A stretch of DNA of 64,000 nt from Devosia ureilytica (GCF_024273195.1 NZ_JAMZCU010000007.1:1-64000), one strand, 5' to 3'; positions 7,925-17,244 are shown, numbered from the stretch's first letter. Numbers and translations: made by a program. The notes: generated from the letters alone by a model not told the origin.

Positions 7925-8962
7925 ATGATGGAAGTTCGCGTAGAAAACGTCCGCAAGGAATTCGACCGGTTCCCGGCGCTGCATGATGTTTCGCTCGACA
8001 TCCGCTCGGGCGAACTGATCGCGCTATTGGGGCCGTCGGGTTCGGGCAAGACCACGCTGCTGCGCCTTATCGCCGGCCTTGAACGCCCCACCGCCGGACG
8101 CATCCTGTTTGGCGAGGAAGACGCTTCGGACAAGAGTGTGCAGGAGCGCAATATCGGCTTCGTGTTCCAGCACTATGCGCTGTTCCGGCATATGAGCATT
8201 CTGGAAAACGTCGCCTTTGGCCTCAAGGTCCGTCCCCGCGCCACGCGGCCGCCCATGGGCGAAATCCGGCGCCGGGCCATGGAATTGCTCGACCTCGTGC
8301 AATTGTCGGGCCTTGAAAAGCGCTATCCGAGCCAGCTTTCGGGCGGGCAACGCCAGCGCGTGGCACTGGCGCGGGCGCTGGCCATCGAGCCGCGTGTATT
8401 GCTGCTGGATGAGCCGTTTGGCGCCCTGGATGCGCAGGTGCGCCGTGAATTGCGCAAATGGCTGCGCGAAATCCATGATCGCACCGGGCACACGACGGTG
8501 TTCGTGACCCATGACCAGGAAGAGGCGCTGGAGCTGGCCGACCGGCTCTGTGTGATGAGCCAGGGCCGGATCGAACAGGTGGGAACGCCCGACAGCGTCT
8601 ATGACACGCCGGCCTCACCCTTTGTCTTCGGCTTCATCGGCGAATCCAGTCAATTGCCGGTGTCGCTCGAAAATGGCGGCGTGTCGCTAGCCGGCCGGCC
8701 GCTGGGCCTTGCCGCAACGGGGGCACCGGGGGCGCAGCGGCTGTTTTTCCGTCCGCACGATGTGGAATTGGTCGATGACGACGCAGCGCTGAGCGGCACC
8801 GTCGCCACGAGCCGCAGGGTGGGCGGCACACGCCGCGTGGAACTGGAACTTGGTGGCTCGGAACATCGGGTCGAGATCGACCTGCCCTTCGATCACCCGG
8901 CCGTCGAGCGATCAAGGATCGCCTTTCGGCCAAGGCGCTGGGCCCTCTTCCCGACCGCTTGA
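7925..8962 (+). CDS. cysA: Sulfate/thiosulfate-type ABC importer ATPase, orphan
   Basis: 345 aa. Walker [10 protein letters not shown]-loop [11 protein letters not shown] (the CysA-type sequence), signature [16 protein letters not shown], Walker [13 protein letters not shown] and H-loop FVTHDQEEA are all present. The C-terminal TOBE-like domain starts near residue 250. The sequence resembles CysA, which energises sulfate uptake. No cysT, cysW or sbp neighbour is in the window, so it must partner with permeases encoded elsewhere or serve another system. The start is ATG 7925 (or 7928); upstream sequence does not look coding. Its last 70 bp overlap the convergent glycosyltransferase gene. Confidence 0.82.
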   Translation: MMEVRVENVRKEFDRFPALHDVSLDIRSGELIALLGPSGSGKTTLLRLIAGLERPTAGRILFGEEDASDKSVQERNIGFVFQHYALFRHMSILENVAFGLKVRPRATRPPMGEIRRRAMELLDLVQLSGLEKRYPSQLSGGQRQRVALARALAIEPRVLLLDEPFGALDAQVRRELRKWLREIHDRTGHTTVFVTHDQEEALELADRLCVMSQGRIEQVGTPDSVYDTPASPFVFGFIGESSQLPVSLENGGVSLAGRPLGLAATGAPGAQRLFFRPHDVELVDDDAALSGTVATSRRVGGTRRVELELGGSEHRVEIDLPFDHPAVERSRIAFRPRRWALFPTA

Positions 8963-10794
8963 GCCGGCAGGGGCTCGGCCGCTGGCATTGGCGCGGGCAT
9001 TGCCGAGGCGACATGCGGACTTTTGAACCAGTGGAATGGGCGCAGCGTAAACTCGCGCAGCGCCAGGAGGGTCGCCAGCCCGATGAGCAGCCAATAGCCC
9101 GGCAGCAAGGCCTGCCACCCCATCAAATGGCTCTGGCCGGTTCGACGCAGGCCAACGACATTGGTGGTGATGGCCACGGCATGGCCGATGACCAGCACGG
9201 CCGTGCAGGCAATGGGCCAGATCGATGCTTCCGGCCAGGCCAATTGCCCTTTGAACGCCAGGACAAGCAGCACCACGGCATATCCCACATAGAGCAGCGG
9301 CGAGAGCAGCATGCCCAGGAGGATGATCTGCAGCATGAGCGTGCCCTGCCAGCCCAGGTCGGCCAGCAATTTGTCGGGGCGCCGATTGTGCACCACATAG
9401 GTCTGCATCCAGCCCTTCATCCATCGGGTGCGCTGACCCATCCAGGGCGCCACCCCGACCGGAGCTGATTCATAGGTGCGAGACGTCGTGGTTGCGCAGC
9501 GCAACTGGCGGCGGGCCAGCCGTACGCCAAGATCGGCATCCTCGGTGACATTGAAAGCGTCCCAGCCACCGAGCCGGCGCAGGGTTTCGGTGCGGAAGTG
9601 GTTGGAGGTCCCGCCCAACGGCATGACTTGCCCCCAGCGGGCGAGCGCCGGCAGCAGCACGGCAAAAAGCCCGGCATATTCGCCGGCAAAGATGGCTGGC
9701 AATGCCCCTTCCCCACCGTTGTCGATGACCAGCCGCGCCTGGATGCAGGCAACATCGATTTGCCGTCGGAATTGGGCAACAACCCGTCGCAACTGGTCTG
9801 GCTCCGGCCGGTCCTCGGCATCGAAGACCACGAGAAACTCACCGCGGCACAGAGGCAGCGCAAAATCGAGGGCCTTTGGCTTCGTGCGCGGCATGGCATC
9901 GGGCACCACCAGCAGGGAGAACCGGACATCGCCCAGGTGCTGGCGCACGGCGCGCACCGTGGCGGGAGAGCGGCCCTCGACCACAAAGATGATGTCGAGC
10001 TTTTCGGGCGGATAGTCCAGCCGGCCCAACGTTGCCACCAATTGCGCGACCATATTGGCCTCGTCGCGCAGCGGCACGAGCACGGTATAGACGGGCAATG
10101 ATGACCGGTCCTCCCTGGAATCGGCGCGGTGGACCGGTTCGGGTGGCATGGCCAGTGCCAGAAGCCGCAAGGTCGCGGGCAACAGCACGAGGGCAATCCA
10201 GAGGGGGGCGAGCCAGCCCTGCCCGAGGAGCGGCGCCAGAATGACCAAGGCGGCCAGCACCAGAAGGAAGATGACAAAGCCCTTGCGGACCGGACTTGTC
10301 AGGTCGAGCTGGGCTGCCGCATGTGGCCAGTATCGGGTCATGGTCTGGCGTGCGCCATCGATCAGCGCGTCGCCGGCGTGATGGACCATGAAGTCCCGCA
10401 GGGCAGACGGCGGGACGAGGCAGAGCAGACGACGCAGTTCCGGCCGGTTCTGGCGGGTTTGAGCCAGCCGCAAGACTCCGAAGAAGTCGGGAGCCGCGAA
10501 GGCAACTTCACGATCAAGGATACGCAGGCGAAAAAGGCGCACCTCACCCAGCATTTCGAGCTGCCGCGGTTTGATCTTCACCTGGGCGCCACGCGGGACG
10601 CCGTCGAAATAGGCCAAATCCATCCAGGTGGCTGCACGGCGCATGATCTCGGCGTCCGAGAGACCAAGCTGGATCGCGCACCAGAGCATAGGATCGGCTT
10701 CCGAGAGTAAAGCTTCCTCGAGCGCCGCCTGCGCCTCGGGCACGCTGGTCCCGGGCCCCAGCAGGGCCTGCATCAGGCGGGTGGCCTCGGACAT
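8893..10794 (-). CDS. Cellulose-synthase-like GT2 glycosyltransferase, membrane bound
   Basis: 633 aa. An N-terminal region of about 170 residues (rich in helices, no clear family) precedes two membrane helices. The GT2 catalytic domain follows ([11 protein letters not shown], a DAEDRPEP acceptor-metal motif, TEDADLG catalytic Asp, and QRTRWMKGW, the Q-x-x-R-W motif). Three or four C-terminal helices end the protein. It probably makes and exports a beta-linked polysaccharide. The start at 10794 follows GAGGTAG, which overlaps the end of luxI only 5 nt upstream, so the two are translationally coupled. Its 3' end overlaps the convergent cysA-like gene by 70 bp. Confidence 0.85.
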   Translation of the reverse strand: MSEATRLMQALLGPGTSVPEAQAALEEALLSEADPMLWCAIQLGLSDAEIMRRAATWMDLAYFDGVPRGAQVKIKPRQLEMLGEVRLFRLRILDREVAFAAPDFFGVLRLAQTRQNRPELRRLLCLVPPSALRDFMVHHAGDALIDGARQTMTRYWPHAAAQLDLTSPVRKGFVIFLLVLAALVILAPLLGQGWLAPLWIALVLLPATLRLLALAMPPEPVHRADSREDRSSLPVYTVLVPLRDEANMVAQLVATLGRLDYPPEKLDIIFVVEGRSPATVRAVRQHLGDVRFSLLVVPDAMPRTKPKALDFALPLCRGEFLVVFDAEDRPEPDQLRRVVAQFRRQIDVACIQARLVIDNGGEGALPAIFAGEYAGLFAVLLPALARWGQVMPLGGTSNHFRTETLRRLGGWDAFNVTEDADLGVRLARRQLRCATTTSRTYESAPVGVAPWMGQRTRWMKGWMQTYVVHNRRPDKLLADLGWQGTLMLQIILLGMLLSPLLYVGYAVVLLVLAFKGQLAWPEASIWPIACTAVLVIGHAVAITTNVVGLRRTGQSHLMGWQALLPGYWLLIGLATLLALREFTLRPFHWFKSPHVASAMPAPMPAAEPLPAQAVGKRAQRLGRKAILDRSTAG

Positions 10795-10799
10795 GAGAC

Positions 10800-11459
10800 C
10801 TACCTCACGTAAAAACCAGCATTTCCGGGGGCGGTCACCGGGGGGGAACGGTCGCCTGGCATGAGGGCTCGGCTGATGCCGGTGACCCGACGCACATTGC
10901 TCAGGGCCTGTTCGGAAACTTCGATCCAGGCGGCAATGGTGGGCTTGCCATCGCTCATCACCGGCGCGCCAAGCGGGGTGATCCGCCAACCGACAGCGGT
11001 GCCATGCTCAAGCATGTAGATCGAAGACACAAAGGTGATGTAGCTCAGCCCTTGGGAAAGGGCATACTCCATCACCGCGCAGAAAAGGGCTGCAGACTCG
11101 GGCGCGCGCCGCCGGCCTTCGCGTCGATCAGGATGAACGTAGAAACGTGTCCAGTCGGCCCCAAGCGAAGGATGGGCGGGGAGTTCTCCATGCACTAACC
11201 CGTTAAAGACAGTCTGCAGCAAGTTCGGTCGATCCAGCGGCGTGATGCGCGAACCGCCCACCAGTGCTCCAGCTGAATCGGTAATCAGAAGATGGGTCGC
11301 ATCGGCGTTATCAAACGCATCGACATCGCGCCCATCGGGTCGGCGAAGGGCTTCCCAACCCTCCAGCTCGACAAAAACTCGGTGTCGCAGCAGGAAATTC
11401 TGCTCAAGCAGCTCACGGCTCTGCAAGTCCGCCGGATCGCGGACGATATGCAATTTCAT
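10800..11459 (-). CDS. Acyl-homoserine-lactone synthase (LuxI family)
   Basis: 219 aa. The conserved LuxI residues are visible: Arg25 and Phe29 in LRHRVF, Trp35 in EGWE, the D-x-F-D pair around residues 47-50, SRITPL, and TRFYVHPDRR. It would make an N-acyl-homoserine lactone from SAM and an acyl carrier. The gene lies 105 bp downstream of a LuxR-type regulator and 5 nt upstream of the glycosyltransferase. The acyl chain cannot be predicted. This is a full-length enzyme of usual size. Confidence 0.92.
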   Translation of the reverse strand: MKLHIVRDPADLQSRELLEQNFLLRHRVFVELEGWEALRRPDGRDVDAFDNADATHLLITDSAGALVGGSRITPLDRPNLLQTVFNGLVHGELPAHPSLGADWTRFYVHPDRREGRRRAPESAALFCAVMEYALSQGLSYITFVSSIYMLEHGTAVGWRITPLGAPVMSDGKPTIAAWIEVSEQALSNVRRVTGISRALMPGDRSPPVTAPGNAGFYVR

Positions 11460-11544
11460 CGCTCTGCCCCCCGAGACCTCGGCCCCGCATGGGGAGCATT
11501 AGGCACAGGCGAGCGCTGTTAAGAAATTGGTAAATATCCCAAGA

Positions 11545-11564
11545 GGCTGAAGATTATCCCAGAA
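11545..11564 (-). promoter_or_regulatory. Weak lux-box candidate upstream of luxI
   Basis: The 20-mer at this place has the core CTG-N10-CAG found in lux boxes, directly after the luxR stop codon and about 86 bp before the luxI start. The flanking bases are not symmetrical, so the match rests on six bases only. Autoinduction of luxI by the neighbouring LuxR is a reasonable guess. Confidence 0.3.
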
Positions 11565-12323
11565 TTATAGCGTTATGAGCTTGTGTCTTATCGCCTCGAC
11601 CACCGTATGCAGGCGATTATTCGTGCCCAGGCGCTTTTGCGCGTTCTCACAGTGCTGATTAATGGTGCGGGGCGTCAGGCCGGTGATGTCGGCAATTTCG
11701 GATGCAGTCTTGCCGGTGGCGGCCCATTTGAGAATTTCAGCCTCACGCGGGGTAATGCCGCGTCGAACGACGGGACGGCTGAGAGGGCTATTGAGATAGC
11801 GCAGGCGGCCATGAGCATAGAGTGAAAGCATATGCAGCTCGAGGCGGGCCTTCTCGTCGAGATGCGCGGTCTTGCCGACCAGCGACACCACGCCCTGCAT
11901 GCCCCCTTCCATATGCACGGGCACGCAGAAGCCTTCATCCATGCCGAAGTCGCGCGCTTCCTGCATAACCCGCCGCGCCGCAGCGTCGTTTTCGCGGTCA
12001 TAGGGGGCGTCCGACCAGTCGAACGGCAGCGTGGTGGAAAAGCAGTTCCGCGCCACGGGATCAAGATGCACATAGCCCTTGCTCGTGTAGCGTTCGTACC
12101 ATTCGTCATCCCAGCCCGAGAGCAGGACAAAGGGACGAACATCCACCCCGGGGTCTGGCAGGCCGGAAACAATGAAGCTTTCGAAGCCATATTCGCCAAG
12201 GGCGGCGTACATGACATTGAGGATCGCATCCGAGCTGGTTTGATGCTGGATACTTTCTATGGTCGACATTAAGTCGGCATTCATCCCGGCATATCCCCCA
12301 GCCGATTGAACTCGCGCGGACAT
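11565..12323 (-). CDS. LuxR-family quorum-sensing transcriptional regulator
   Basis: 252 aa. The autoinducer-binding domain (about 15-170) carries the usual aromatic and acidic residues (SGWDDEWYERY, YVHLDPVAR, FDWSDAPY). The LuxR/FixJ helix-turn-helix follows (LTPRTINQHCENAQKRLG, about 215-235), with the ITPREAEILKWAATGKT motif before it. It should bind the signal made by the downstream LuxI and control luxI and the glycosyltransferase. A second possible start (ATG 12284) would remove 13 residues. A strong inverted repeat lies about 30-65 bp upstream of the start. Confidence 0.9.
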   Translation of the reverse strand: MSARVQSAGGYAGMNADLMSTIESIQHQTSSDAILNVMYAALGEYGFESFIVSGLPDPGVDVRPFVLLSGWDDEWYERYTSKGYVHLDPVARNCFSTTLPFDWSDAPYDRENDAAARRVMQEARDFGMDEGFCVPVHMEGGMQGVVSLVGKTAHLDEKARLELHMLSLYAHGRLRYLNSPLSRPVVRRGITPREAEILKWAATGKTASEIADITGLTPRTINQHCENAQKRLGTNNRLHTVVEAIRHKLITL

Positions 12324-12354
12324 TGGCCTTGTTCTTTAAATAAGGCAAGGGCCG

Positions 12355-12388
12355 CAATACTGGCGCCTGGGAGCTAACGCCAGTACTG
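12355..12388. promoter_or_regulatory. 11-bp inverted repeat upstream of luxR
   Basis: Arms CAATACTGGCG (12355-12365) and CGCCAGTACTG (12378-12388) match at 10 of 11 positions with a 12-base spacer. It lies in the 81-bp gap between hslO and luxR on the minus strand. No T-run follows on either strand, so it is more likely an operator for luxR than a terminator of hslO. Which protein binds is unknown. Confidence 0.5.
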
Positions 12389-12404
12389 CAAAGGAAAAAA
12401 TGGC

Positions 12405-13415
12405 TCAGTGAAAGTGATGCGGGTTGAACCGATAGGCGGCCGAGCAGAACTCGCAGACCACTTCGATTTCGCCATTGACCGCCATGTCCTGCCGCTCCTG
12501 TTCGGAAAAGCTATTGGCCAGCATGTCTTCGATGCGGTCGGCCGAACAGGTGCAGCGTTCCACCAGATCCTGGGGCGGAAATACCCTTACGCCGGTCTCG
12601 TGATAGAGCCGGAACATCAGCCGCTCGGGCGATAGATCCGGATCGGTCAGCTCCAGGTCGCCGACGGTGCCCAGCAGGGCCTTTGCCTCGGCCCAGCCAT
12701 CGGCCTCGACGAAATCGGGGTCGGCAGAATTGGGATTGTTGAAATTGCCGTCGCCCGGCAGATCCGCCATCATCGACAGGCCATTGGGCGGCAGGTGCTG
12801 GATCAGCATGCCGCCGGCACGCCAGCGCGGGCGATGATCGCCGCGCGTCGACATTTGCGCTACGGCCAGCCGCACCTGGGTGGGGATCTGTTCGGACTGC
12901 ATGAAATAGGCATGGGCAACATCTTCGAGCGAAGAGCCATCAAGGGCTACAATGCCCTGGTAGCGCTCGGTGTGCGCACCCTGATCGATGGTCATGGCCA
13001 GATGCCCCTTGCCCAAAAGGTCGGCAGGGCTGGTCTTGCCCGCTTCCGCAGCCTTGAGCAGCGCATCGTGATCAAAGCGGGCGTAGCCGCGCATGCTGTC
13101 GGGCGCGTCGAAGTCGACCACGATCAGGTTCACCGGGCCGTCGGTCTGCGTCTGCAGGATAAAGCGCCCCTCGAACTTGAGCGAAGACCCGATCAGCGCG
13201 GACAGCACCACGGCCTCACCCAAGAGGCGAGCCACCGGCAGGGGATAATCATGGCGGGACAGGATAGTGTCGAGCGCCGTGCCCAGGCGGACGATGCGGC
13301 CACGGGTGTCGAGCTTATCAAGGGTAAAGGGCACCACGGCGTCGTCCCCGGTCTCGGGGCGATCAAGGCCGAGGCTGGAGAGCAGGTTGTCGGTCATGGT
13401 CATTTCCGCGGTCAT
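12405..13415 (-). CDS. hslO: Redox-regulated chaperone Hsp33
   Basis: 336 aa. The zinc-binding redox switch is intact: CTC near residue 288 and CEFC near residue 321 (C-x-C and C-x-x-C). The N-terminal domain has the family stretch GRIVRLGTALDTILSRHDYP. Under oxidative stress the four cysteines form disulfides and the protein becomes an active holdase. It follows argF on the same strand, an arrangement common in Hyphomicrobiales. An alternative start at 13403 exists. Length is slightly above the usual 290-330 aa. Confidence 0.92.
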   Translation of the reverse strand: MTAEMTMTDNLLSSLGLDRPETGDDAVVPFTLDKLDTRGRIVRLGTALDTILSRHDYPLPVARLLGEAVVLSALIGSSLKFEGRFILQTQTDGPVNLIVVDFDAPDSMRGYARFDHDALLKAAEAGKTSPADLLGKGHLAMTIDQGAHTERYQGIVALDGSSLEDVAHAYFMQSEQIPTQVRLAVAQMSTRGDHRPRWRAGGMLIQHLPPNGLSMMADLPGDGNFNNPNSADPDFVEADGWAEAKALLGTVGDLELTDPDLSPERLMFRLYHETGVRVFPPQDLVERCTCSADRIEDMLANSFSEQERQDMAVNGEIEVVCEFCSAAYRFNPHHFH

Positions 13416-13538
13416 TTCATTCTCTTTCTCAAGGCTACGCCCTCGAGCCGAAACGCGCTACCTCTCTGGCAACGGCCCGCCCATGCCGCTCCCGTGAGGC
13501 GGGACGGAACAGGCAGGCTGTCAGCAGGCAGGGAGCTG

Positions 13539-14471
13539 CTAGTTCGTTTCGACCCCGAAGGCCCAGCACAAAATGGCCTTCTGGGCATGAAGGCGATTTT
13601 CGGCCTCATCAAACACCACCGACTGGGGACCGTCGATTACCTCGTCGGTCACCTCGTCACCGCGATGCGCGGGCAGGCAGTGCATGAAAAGGGCGTCCTT
13701 ATTCGCCAAAGCCATCAAACTGGTGTCGACCTGATAAGGTTTCAAGACCCGACGGCGCTCGGCAGCATCCACATCGCCCATGGACACCCAGGTATCGGTG
13801 ATGACCAGGTCGGCTCCCTCGACCGCCTCGCGCGCATCCTCGATCAGGCGCACAGCACTGCCGGCACGCTTGATGTCCTGCATCAGGTCCTTTTCAGGGC
13901 TGTATTCATCAGGCACGGCAATGGTCAATTGGCAGCCGAACAGCTCGGCCGCGTTGACCCATGAATGCAGCACATTGTTGCTGTCACCGACCCAGGCGAC
14001 CTTGGCGCCGCGGATATCGCCGCGATGCTCTTCGAAGGTCATGAGGTCGGCCATGATCTGGCAGGGGTGGGCGCGACGGGTGAGACCATTGATGACAGGC
14101 ACCGTGGCGCCCCCCGCCAGCTCAAGCAAATCGGCATGACTGAGGATGCGGATCATGATGGCATCGACATAGCGGCTCATGACCTTGGCTGTGTCTTCCA
14201 GCGTCTCTTCACGCGAGAGCTGCATTTCCTGGCCGGAAAGCATGATGGTCTCGCCACCGAGCTGGCGCATGCCAACGTCGAAGCTGACGCGGGTACGGGT
14301 CGATTGGCGCTCGAAGATCATGGCCAGCACCTTGTCCTTGAGGAGCTGGGGCCGGTCGCCATCCTTTAGTCGCTGCTTGAGGGCAACAGCCTGATTGAGC
14401 ATGCCGCGCAACTCGGCATAGGAGAAATCATCGATAGACAGAAAATGGTTCGGGGTGCCGGTCGTCGTCAT
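13539..14471 (-). CDS. argF: Ornithine carbamoyltransferase
   Basis: 310 aa. The carbamoyl-phosphate site STRTR (about 57-61), the HPCQ motif (about 135) and the ornithine-site MHCLPAHRG (about 263-271) are all present, so the enzyme should be active. It makes citrulline from ornithine and carbamoyl phosphate in arginine synthesis. It lies 192 bp downstream of argD, and that gap contains an R1 palindromic repeat. Start ATG 14471 lies at a normal distance from GGAGCC. Confidence 0.95.
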   Translation of the reverse strand: MTTTGTPNHFLSIDDFSYAELRGMLNQAVALKQRLKDGDRPQLLKDKVLAMIFERQSTRTRVSFDVGMRQLGGETIMLSGQEMQLSREETLEDTAKVMSRYVDAIMIRILSHADLLELAGGATVPVINGLTRRAHPCQIMADLMTFEEHRGDIRGAKVAWVGDSNNVLHSWVNAAELFGCQLTIAVPDEYSPEKDLMQDIKRAGSAVRLIEDAREAVEGADLVITDTWVSMGDVDAAERRRVLKPYQVDTSLMALANKDALFMHCLPAHRGDEVTDEVIDGPQSVVFDEAENRLHAQKAILCWAFGVETN

Positions 14472-14553
14472 GGGCCGGGCTCCTTTTATGACGCTTCAAA
14501 AATCGGGATGGCCCGAAGGCCGCAGCTGGTCGCTTCGCCTGATCTGGCGGGTC

Positions 14554-14597
14554 GCGCTTCCGAACCGCAAAAGTCGATCAACTCTTGCTGGAAGCGC
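14554..14597. repeat. 44-bp palindromic repeat, family R1 (copy 1)
   Basis: Arms GCGCTTCC (14554-14561) and GGAAGCGC (14590-14597) enclose CGAACCGCAAAAG and CTCTTGCT, giving an interrupted long hairpin. The same 44-bp design recurs at 54372-54415 with GCGTTTCC/GGAAACGC arms; the compensating changes in both arms show selection for pairing. It lies between argD and argF. The following bases (CGCTCCACCGGGGCGGAG) resemble the core of family R2. Confidence 0.65.
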
Positions 14598-14663
14598 TCC
14601 ACCGGGGCGGAGGGAACAGGCCGCTTCGGCGGCGTCCAAAATGGTAGAAGACCAACATGCCGG

Positions 14664-15863
14664 TCAGCCCGCTGCGGCGGTCGAGGCCGTCTCGGCTTCG
14701 ATGGCGTCGAAAGCGGCACTGATCTTGGCCATGGCTTCCTCGATATCGGCTTCGGTGACGATGAGCGGGGGCAGCAGGCGCAACACATTGTCGCCGGCGC
14801 CGATGGTCAGCAGCTGGTGGTCGTCGCGCAGGCGCGCCACGAAATCGCGTACCGGCGGAGCAATCTTGACGCCGGCGAGCAGGCCCTTGCCGCGCATTTC
14901 GAGCACATAATCAGGATATTTCTGCGCCAATTGCTGCAAATGCCAGGCGAGCCGCTGGCCCATCTGGGCGACGTGATCGAGAAAACCGGGCGCCAGAATA
15001 CGGTCGAGTACGGCATTGCCCATGGCACAGCCCAGGGGATTGCCGCCATAAGTGGAACCATGGGTGCCGGGCACCATGGACGCAGACGCGGCCTCGGTGG
15101 CAAGGCATGCGCCCAGCGGGAAGCCGCCGCCAATGGCCTTGGCTACCGCCACGATGTCGGGCGTGATGCCGGCCCATTCAAAGGCGAAGAACCGGCCGGT
15201 GCGTCCAAACCCACACTGCACTTCATCAAAGATGAGCAGCATGTCGTTTTCGTCGCAGATCTGGCGCAGACCCTGGAGGAATTCCGCGCTCATGGCGGTG
15301 ACACCGCCCTCGCCCTGCACGGGTTCAATCAGGATGGCGCAGCTTTGCGGGCCGACCAGCGCCCGGACGGCATCAAGATCACCGGGCGCGGTGTGCTTGA
15401 AGCCAGGCATCGGTGGGCCAAAGCCCTCGAGATAGCTTGGATTGCCGCCGGCAGCGATGGTGCCCATGGTGCGGCCATGGAAGGAGCCGGTAAAGGCGAT
15501 GACCTCGTAGCGATCCGGCTCGCCCTTGGCAAAAAAGTAGTGCCGGGCGGTCTTGATGGCGCATTCCAGCGCCTCGGCGCCCGAATTGGTGAAGAACACC
15601 TTATCGGCAAAGGTGGCGTCGACCAGCCGCTGCCCCAACCGTTCCTGCTCGGGAATGGTGAAGACATTGGAGGTGTGCCACACCTTGTCGGCGGCCGACT
15701 TGAGCGCGGCAACCAGGTGCGGGTCGCCATGGCCCAGCGCATTGACGGCAATGCCGGAATGGAAATCGAGGAATTCTCGGCCGTGCTGGTCATACAGGCG
15801 CATGCCTTCGCCCCGCTCGAAAGCGAGATCGGACCGGGCATAAGTGCCGTAGAGCGCAGACAT
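14664..15863 (-). CDS. argD: Acetylornithine aminotransferase
   Basis: 399 aa, fold type I PLP enzyme. Visible motifs include the glycine loop TNSGAEALE, the PLP-stacking FTGSFHGRT, the catalytic aspartate stretch LLIFDEVQCGFGRTG and the lysine motif VAVAKAIGGGFPLGA. It transfers the amino group of glutamate to N-acetylglutamate semialdehyde; many homologues also serve in lysine synthesis. ATG 15863 is preferred over 15878 because GAGGGA sits 7 nt upstream. It heads the argD-argF-hslO block and is divergent from gcrA. Confidence 0.93.
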   Translation of the reverse strand: MSALYGTYARSDLAFERGEGMRLYDQHGREFLDFHSGIAVNALGHGDPHLVAALKSAADKVWHTSNVFTIPEQERLGQRLVDATFADKVFFTNSGAEALECAIKTARHYFFAKGEPDRYEVIAFTGSFHGRTMGTIAAGGNPSYLEGFGPPMPGFKHTAPGDLDAVRALVGPQSCAILIEPVQGEGGVTAMSAEFLQGLRQICDENDMLLIFDEVQCGFGRTGRFFAFEWAGITPDIVAVAKAIGGGFPLGACLATEAASASMVPGTHGSTYGGNPLGCAMGNAVLDRILAPGFLDHVAQMGQRLAWHLQQLAQKYPDYVLEMRGKGLLAGVKIAPPVRDFVARLRDDHQLLTIGAGDNVLRLLPPLIVTEADIEEAMAKISAAFDAIEAETASTAAAG

Positions 15864-15992
15864 TGCGAATTCCCTCATGTTGGAAACGACGATGCAAGGA
15901 GCGTGGCAAAGCTGCCACAGAAATCAAAAACGCGCCCTCTCGGCCGCGCGTTTGGTGCCGAGAAATAGGCGAAAATTACCCGCAAAGTCAAT

Positions 15993-16213
15993 GAGTCACG
16001 GCGCAAGTGTCTGATTTGACTCAGGGATTGTTAGCGTAAAATTAACCTATGAATAATCGGGGAAAATCCCCCCCGACTCTTGATCCTGATTCCCGCGATG
16101 GCGTAACCTCAAAGGCGTTGGGGACACGATATCTCGTGCGGCGGACCCGCTCAACATACGAATTGTAGAGTCGCAAGGCTGCCAGGCCATTTTGGCAGCA
16201 CAATGAAGGATTC
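15993..16213. promoter_or_regulatory. Cluster of six GANTC (CcrM) methylation sites before gcrA
   Basis: GANTC occurs at 15993, 16018, 16075, 16088, 16168 and 16209. In DNA of this composition about one site per 290 bases is expected by chance, so six in 221 bp is a clear excess. GcrA binds promoters carrying methylated GANTC, and methylation state reports replication passage. The cluster is in the argD/gcrA divergent region and fits control of gcrA itself. Confidence 0.7.
16031..16046 (+). promoter_or_regulatory. CtrA-type binding box upstream of gcrA
   Basis: TTAG-CGTAAAA-TTAAC at 16031-16046 matches the CtrA consensus TTAA-N7-TTAAC with one change. It lies about 200 bp upstream of the gcrA start. 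In Caulobacter CtrA represses gcrA, so a CtrA box here fits the known circuit. Binding is inferred. Confidence 0.6.
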
Positions 16214-16244
16214 TGTTTTGTCGATGGTTTCAGGAGCGCAATCG

Positions 16245-16787
16245 ATGGGCTGGACTGACGAGCGCGTCGAACTTTTGAAGAAGCTTTGGATGGAAGGGCT
16301 CAGTGCCAGCCAGATTGCGGCTGAACTTGGCGACGGGGTGACGCGCAATGCCGTGATCGGCAAGGTGCATCGCCTGAAGCTGTCGGCCCGTGCCAAGCCC
16401 ACCAACACTGCGCCGCGCGCTCGTCCTGCCGCAGCTCGTCCCTCGGCGCCACGCCGGGTTGCGAGCGCCTCGTCGAGCGTGAGCCAGATGAGCGCCAAGC
16501 CGCGGATTTCCATGTCCCGGCCCCAGGTGATGGGTGCGACGGCCCTGGCTGTCACCCCTGAGATGGACGCACAGCTTTACGTGGCGCCCGCCGCTGCCGA
16601 ACTGTTCATCCCCGAGGACAAGCGGCTCAACCTGCTGCAGCTCAATGAACACACCTGCAAGTGGCCGATTGGCGATCCGCTGAGCAAGGACTTCTACTTC
16701 TGCGGACAGCATAGTCTCGAGACCGGTCCCTATTGCGACTTTCATTCGCGTCGGGCCTATCACCAGATGGATCGCAAGCGCCGCTAA
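16245..16787 (+). CDS. gcrA: Cell-cycle regulator GcrA
   Basis: 180 aa. The N-terminal helix-turn-helix (MGWTDERVELLKKLW, then SASQIAAELG and TRNAVIGKVHRLKL) is the GcrA hallmark. A basic, Ala/Pro-rich linker follows, and the C-terminal domain carries CKWPIGDP and CGQ, with GPYCDFHSRRAY at the end, which contacts sigma-70. It activates cell-cycle genes at methylated GANTC promoters. I start at ATG 16245, with CAGGAG 8 nt upstream, rather than 16203, because homologues begin MGWTDERV. A strong terminator follows at 16814. Confidence 0.95.
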   Translation: MGWTDERVELLKKLWMEGLSASQIAAELGDGVTRNAVIGKVHRLKLSARAKPTNTAPRARPAAARPSAPRRVASASSSVSQMSAKPRISMSRPQVMGATALAVTPEMDAQLYVAPAAAELFIPEDKRLNLLQLNEHTCKWPIGDPLSKDFYFCGQHSLETGPYCDFHSRRAYHQMDRKRR

Positions 16788-16813
16788 GCGCCTTCATCCT
16801 GATGACCCAAAAT

Positions 16814-16836
16814 GGGCGCCTCCGGGCGCCCTTTTT
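16814..16836 (+). terminator. Rho-independent terminator of gcrA
   Basis: A 7-bp perfect stem (GGGCGCC/GGCGCCC) with loop TCCG is followed by five T residues, 27 bp after the gcrA stop. It lies just before the end of the convergent small gene. Confidence 0.88.
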
Positions 16837-16846
16837 GTTGCGCCAT

Positions 16847-17125
16847 CTACTGAATGCGCTGGGCGCCTTCGGCGCGCAACTGGGCGGCGCGCTCGCCCCC
16901 TTGCGATGCCCAGTCGCGCCCAAAGGCGATCGCACAGCCGCGGGCATCGCCCAGCATTTCCGACGATATTGTGCCGCCGCTGGCATGAATGGCCTGGAAC
17001 TCGCCGGCCATGCGGTGACAGTCTTCGAGACGATCCTCCTGGACAGGCGGGGTCGAGTAGCTGCTCCAGGCAAAGTAGCTGGTGATCACAATGGCAAGTG
17101 TCGCGGCGGGCCAGATGGTCTTCAT
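16847..17125 (-). CDS. Small membrane-anchored or secreted protein, unknown
   Basis: 92 aa. The N-terminus is one hydrophobic helix (IWPAATLAIVITSYFAW), then a soluble part with two cysteines (DCHRMAGEFQAIH and GCAIAFGRDW), perhaps one disulfide. I do not recognise a family. Start ATG 17125 has GGAG 7 nt upstream; the longer reading from 17179 lacks support. It lies convergent to gcrA and co-directional with phoR, about 120 bp away. Confidence 0.5.
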   Translation of the reverse strand: MKTIWPAATLAIVITSYFAWSSYSTPPVQEDRLEDCHRMAGEFQAIHASGGTISSEMLGDARGCAIAFGRDWASQGGERAAQLRAEGAQRIQ

Positions 17126-17244
17126 GCAGGCGCTCCTGTGCAGCCTGATTGTGCGAAAGGAGCGGCAAAACGTCCACAATCGGAAGGGGTTTGGCTTAAG
17201 GTCTGGTTACCTCGATTGAGCGCAATGTCGCGCCGCGGGCGATA

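Noticed and set aside
14445..15968. Plus-strand frame of 507 codons opposite argD
   Set aside because: argD motifs are complete on the minus strand; this frame is a shadow.
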